A stretch of 57,734 nucleotides of DNA, from IMG/VR virus record IMGVR_UViG_3300030107_006967, positions 1 to 57,734 of that record; one strand, 5' to 3'. The stretch's first letter is position 1; each line of letters opens with the position of its first letter. A model generated the notes under the pieces. It made no database searches and was not told where the DNA came from. It saw only the letters and a list, made by a program, of their open reading frames with translations. This document shows, in pieces, positions 56,830-57,734 of the stretch. Source of the stretch: a virus. The position numbers were made by a program, and so were the translations under genes.

Positions 56830-57734
56830 TCAATCGCATAAATTTACTTTTTCATCTTCAGTTGTAACATGTTCTGTCTTAAAACTTAAATTTAAGTCTA
56901 AAGCTCTGCCAGTGTCTCTTGACCTTATTCTAAATTTAAATCTTTTGCCATTCCATATTGATTTTGTCGCTGTCCCAAGCACAGGATTTTTTCCTGTTAC
57001 TGCGGTTGACCCGTCTATTTCGGACTCTTCTTCATTTAAAAATACTTGTTGATCAGCCGCATCAACCATTAGAAATCTTCTAAATCTTTTGGTGTCAGAA
57101 TATTCTTTTTCGTCTTCAAACTCACACAATTTGATTATAGGGTACGCGACATCTGAATTTTCGACCATCTCAACTTCATAAACAGGAGACGGATTGGATA
57201 TGTTATTGTGCCTGTCTATGGTTCTAAAAGTATAATAATACTTAACATTTGTTTCAATCGTATCTTCTAAAGAAGTTTCATAATTTTGCAAATCCAAGGT
57301 TGTGTGTAGCGAGTCTACAAAATCATTGTAGCTTTTGGGCTTTTTTCCTTTTACCCTATAAATTTCGTATGACAATGGTGCATCATCAGAACTAAACGTT
57401 AGAGAGGGGTTAAAAAAGTCTCCACTAGGAAGTGTAAAAGTTCTCTTTTGGTTTTTTCTAGCTGCGTCAAAGTAAGCAACGTCTTGACTCGTGAGAGGTA
57501 TTGGCTCCATGTCTCTTTCGCCAGATTGATTTTCTAAAGTTAACAATATTTTATTTTTCTTTCCCGATATTGGATAAACGTTGCTTAAAGGGGGCAACGG
57601 AGGCTTATCTACAATAACCACTTCTGCCTCTCTATACAGGGGAGTTTTCATAATTCTTATGTCTGGTCTGTATTCTATTTGCATTATCATTAATCTATAA
57701 TTGCTTAAATCAACTCCCGTTGCAGTGTCTATGG
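56830..57734 (-). CDS. Virion-type protein with FN3-like domain (5' end outside window)
   Basis: The frame stays open to the window edge; codons upstream of the first ATG (57690) read DTATGVDLSNYRLMIMQIEY, which looks coding, so the true start lies beyond the window. At least 301 residues are present. A fibronectin type III-like domain is visible: SFEIYR-like LSYEIYRVKGKKP, YYYTFRTIDRHNNISNPSPVYEVEMVEN split by a turn. The C-terminal part is beta-rich (KRFKFRIRSRDTGRALDLNLS). Likely a tail or decoration protein. Confidence 0.75.
   Translation of the reverse strand, partial: IDTATGVDLSNYRLMIMQIEYRPDIRIMKTPLYREAEVVIVDKPPLPPLSNVYPISGKKNKILLTLENQSGERDMEPIPLTSQDVAYFDAARKNQKRTFTLPSGDFFNPSLTFSSDDAPLSYEIYRVKGKKPKSYNDFVDSLHTTLDLQNYETSLEDTIETNVKYYYTFRTIDRHNNISNPSPVYEVEMVENSDVAYPIIKLCEFEDEKEYSDTKRFRRFLMVDAADQQVFLNEEESEIDGSTAVTGKNPVLGTATKSIWNGKRFKFRIRSRDTGRALDLNLSFKTEHVTTEDEKVNLCD

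Overview
This window is part of the genome of a large, apparently strictly lytic, contractile-tailed phage (myovirus) of a Gram-negative, probably aquatic, bacterium. Every gene I can support lies on the minus strand, so transcription runs from right (57,734) to left (1). The head, neck, sheath and tube genes are recognisably T4-like: large terminase, portal, prohead protease, scaffold, major capsid, neck gp13/14/15-like, sheath, tube, gp26-like and gp53-like. The replication set is not T4-like. It has a family A DNA polymerase, a B12-dependent class II ribonucleotide reductase, a DnaB helicase and a DnaG-type primase, combined with UvsX-like recombinase and gp32-like SSB. The Gram-negative host is inferred from three lipoproteins with lipoboxes, Sec signal peptides and spanin/holin-like small membrane proteins. 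I saw no integrase, repressor, tRNA, rRNA, CRISPR array or transposon.

Layout in order of transcription. (1) 57.7-53.4 kb: four virion (tail/baseplate-type) proteins, one with an FN3-like domain, one running off the window. (2) 53.4-46.1 kb: RuvC-like resolvase from its own sigma70-type promoter, primase, a poly-glutamate lipoprotein, a large Ca-binding-repeat lipoprotein, then a nested terminator/promoter, two small SH3-like proteins and a fused SbcD-SbcC (gp47-gp46) protein. (3) 46.3-42.0 kb: tightly coupled small genes: membrane proteins (holin- and spanin-like candidates), Cys-rich proteins, a 31-residue poly-cysteine microprotein, and proteins sharing a short N-terminal helix that looks like a capsid-targeting leader. 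(4) 42.0-20.0 kb: an S74 fibre, packaging and head genes, a ribosomal protein S21 homologue, a long S74 tail fibre, scaffold, capsid, neck, sheath and tube. (5) 20.0-10.4 kb: a gp26-like protein with a probable programmed frameshift extension, tape measure and baseplate proteins. (6) 10.4 kb to the left end: polymerase, a divergent tubulin/FtsZ-like protein, SSB, UvsX, a basic lipoprotein, a second nested terminator/promoter, 5' exonuclease, helicase, class II RNR, a GapR-like protein, GroES-like co-chaperonin, a small exported protein and a partial gene.

Regulation: the early/middle-type genes are preceded by host-like TTGAC(A/T)-17-TATAAT promoters, several with an A-tract just upstream. 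At two sites the -10 box sits inside the loop of an intrinsic terminator. The larger gaps, mostly around structural genes, carry a recurring ACTATTTA (variant ACTAATTA) motif that may mark late transcription starts. Gene calls are from translated sequence and motif recognition only; no database search was run. No gap longer than 300 bases lacks a gene; the longest, 32,971-33,155, holds one motif copy, one hairpin and no convincing ORF.
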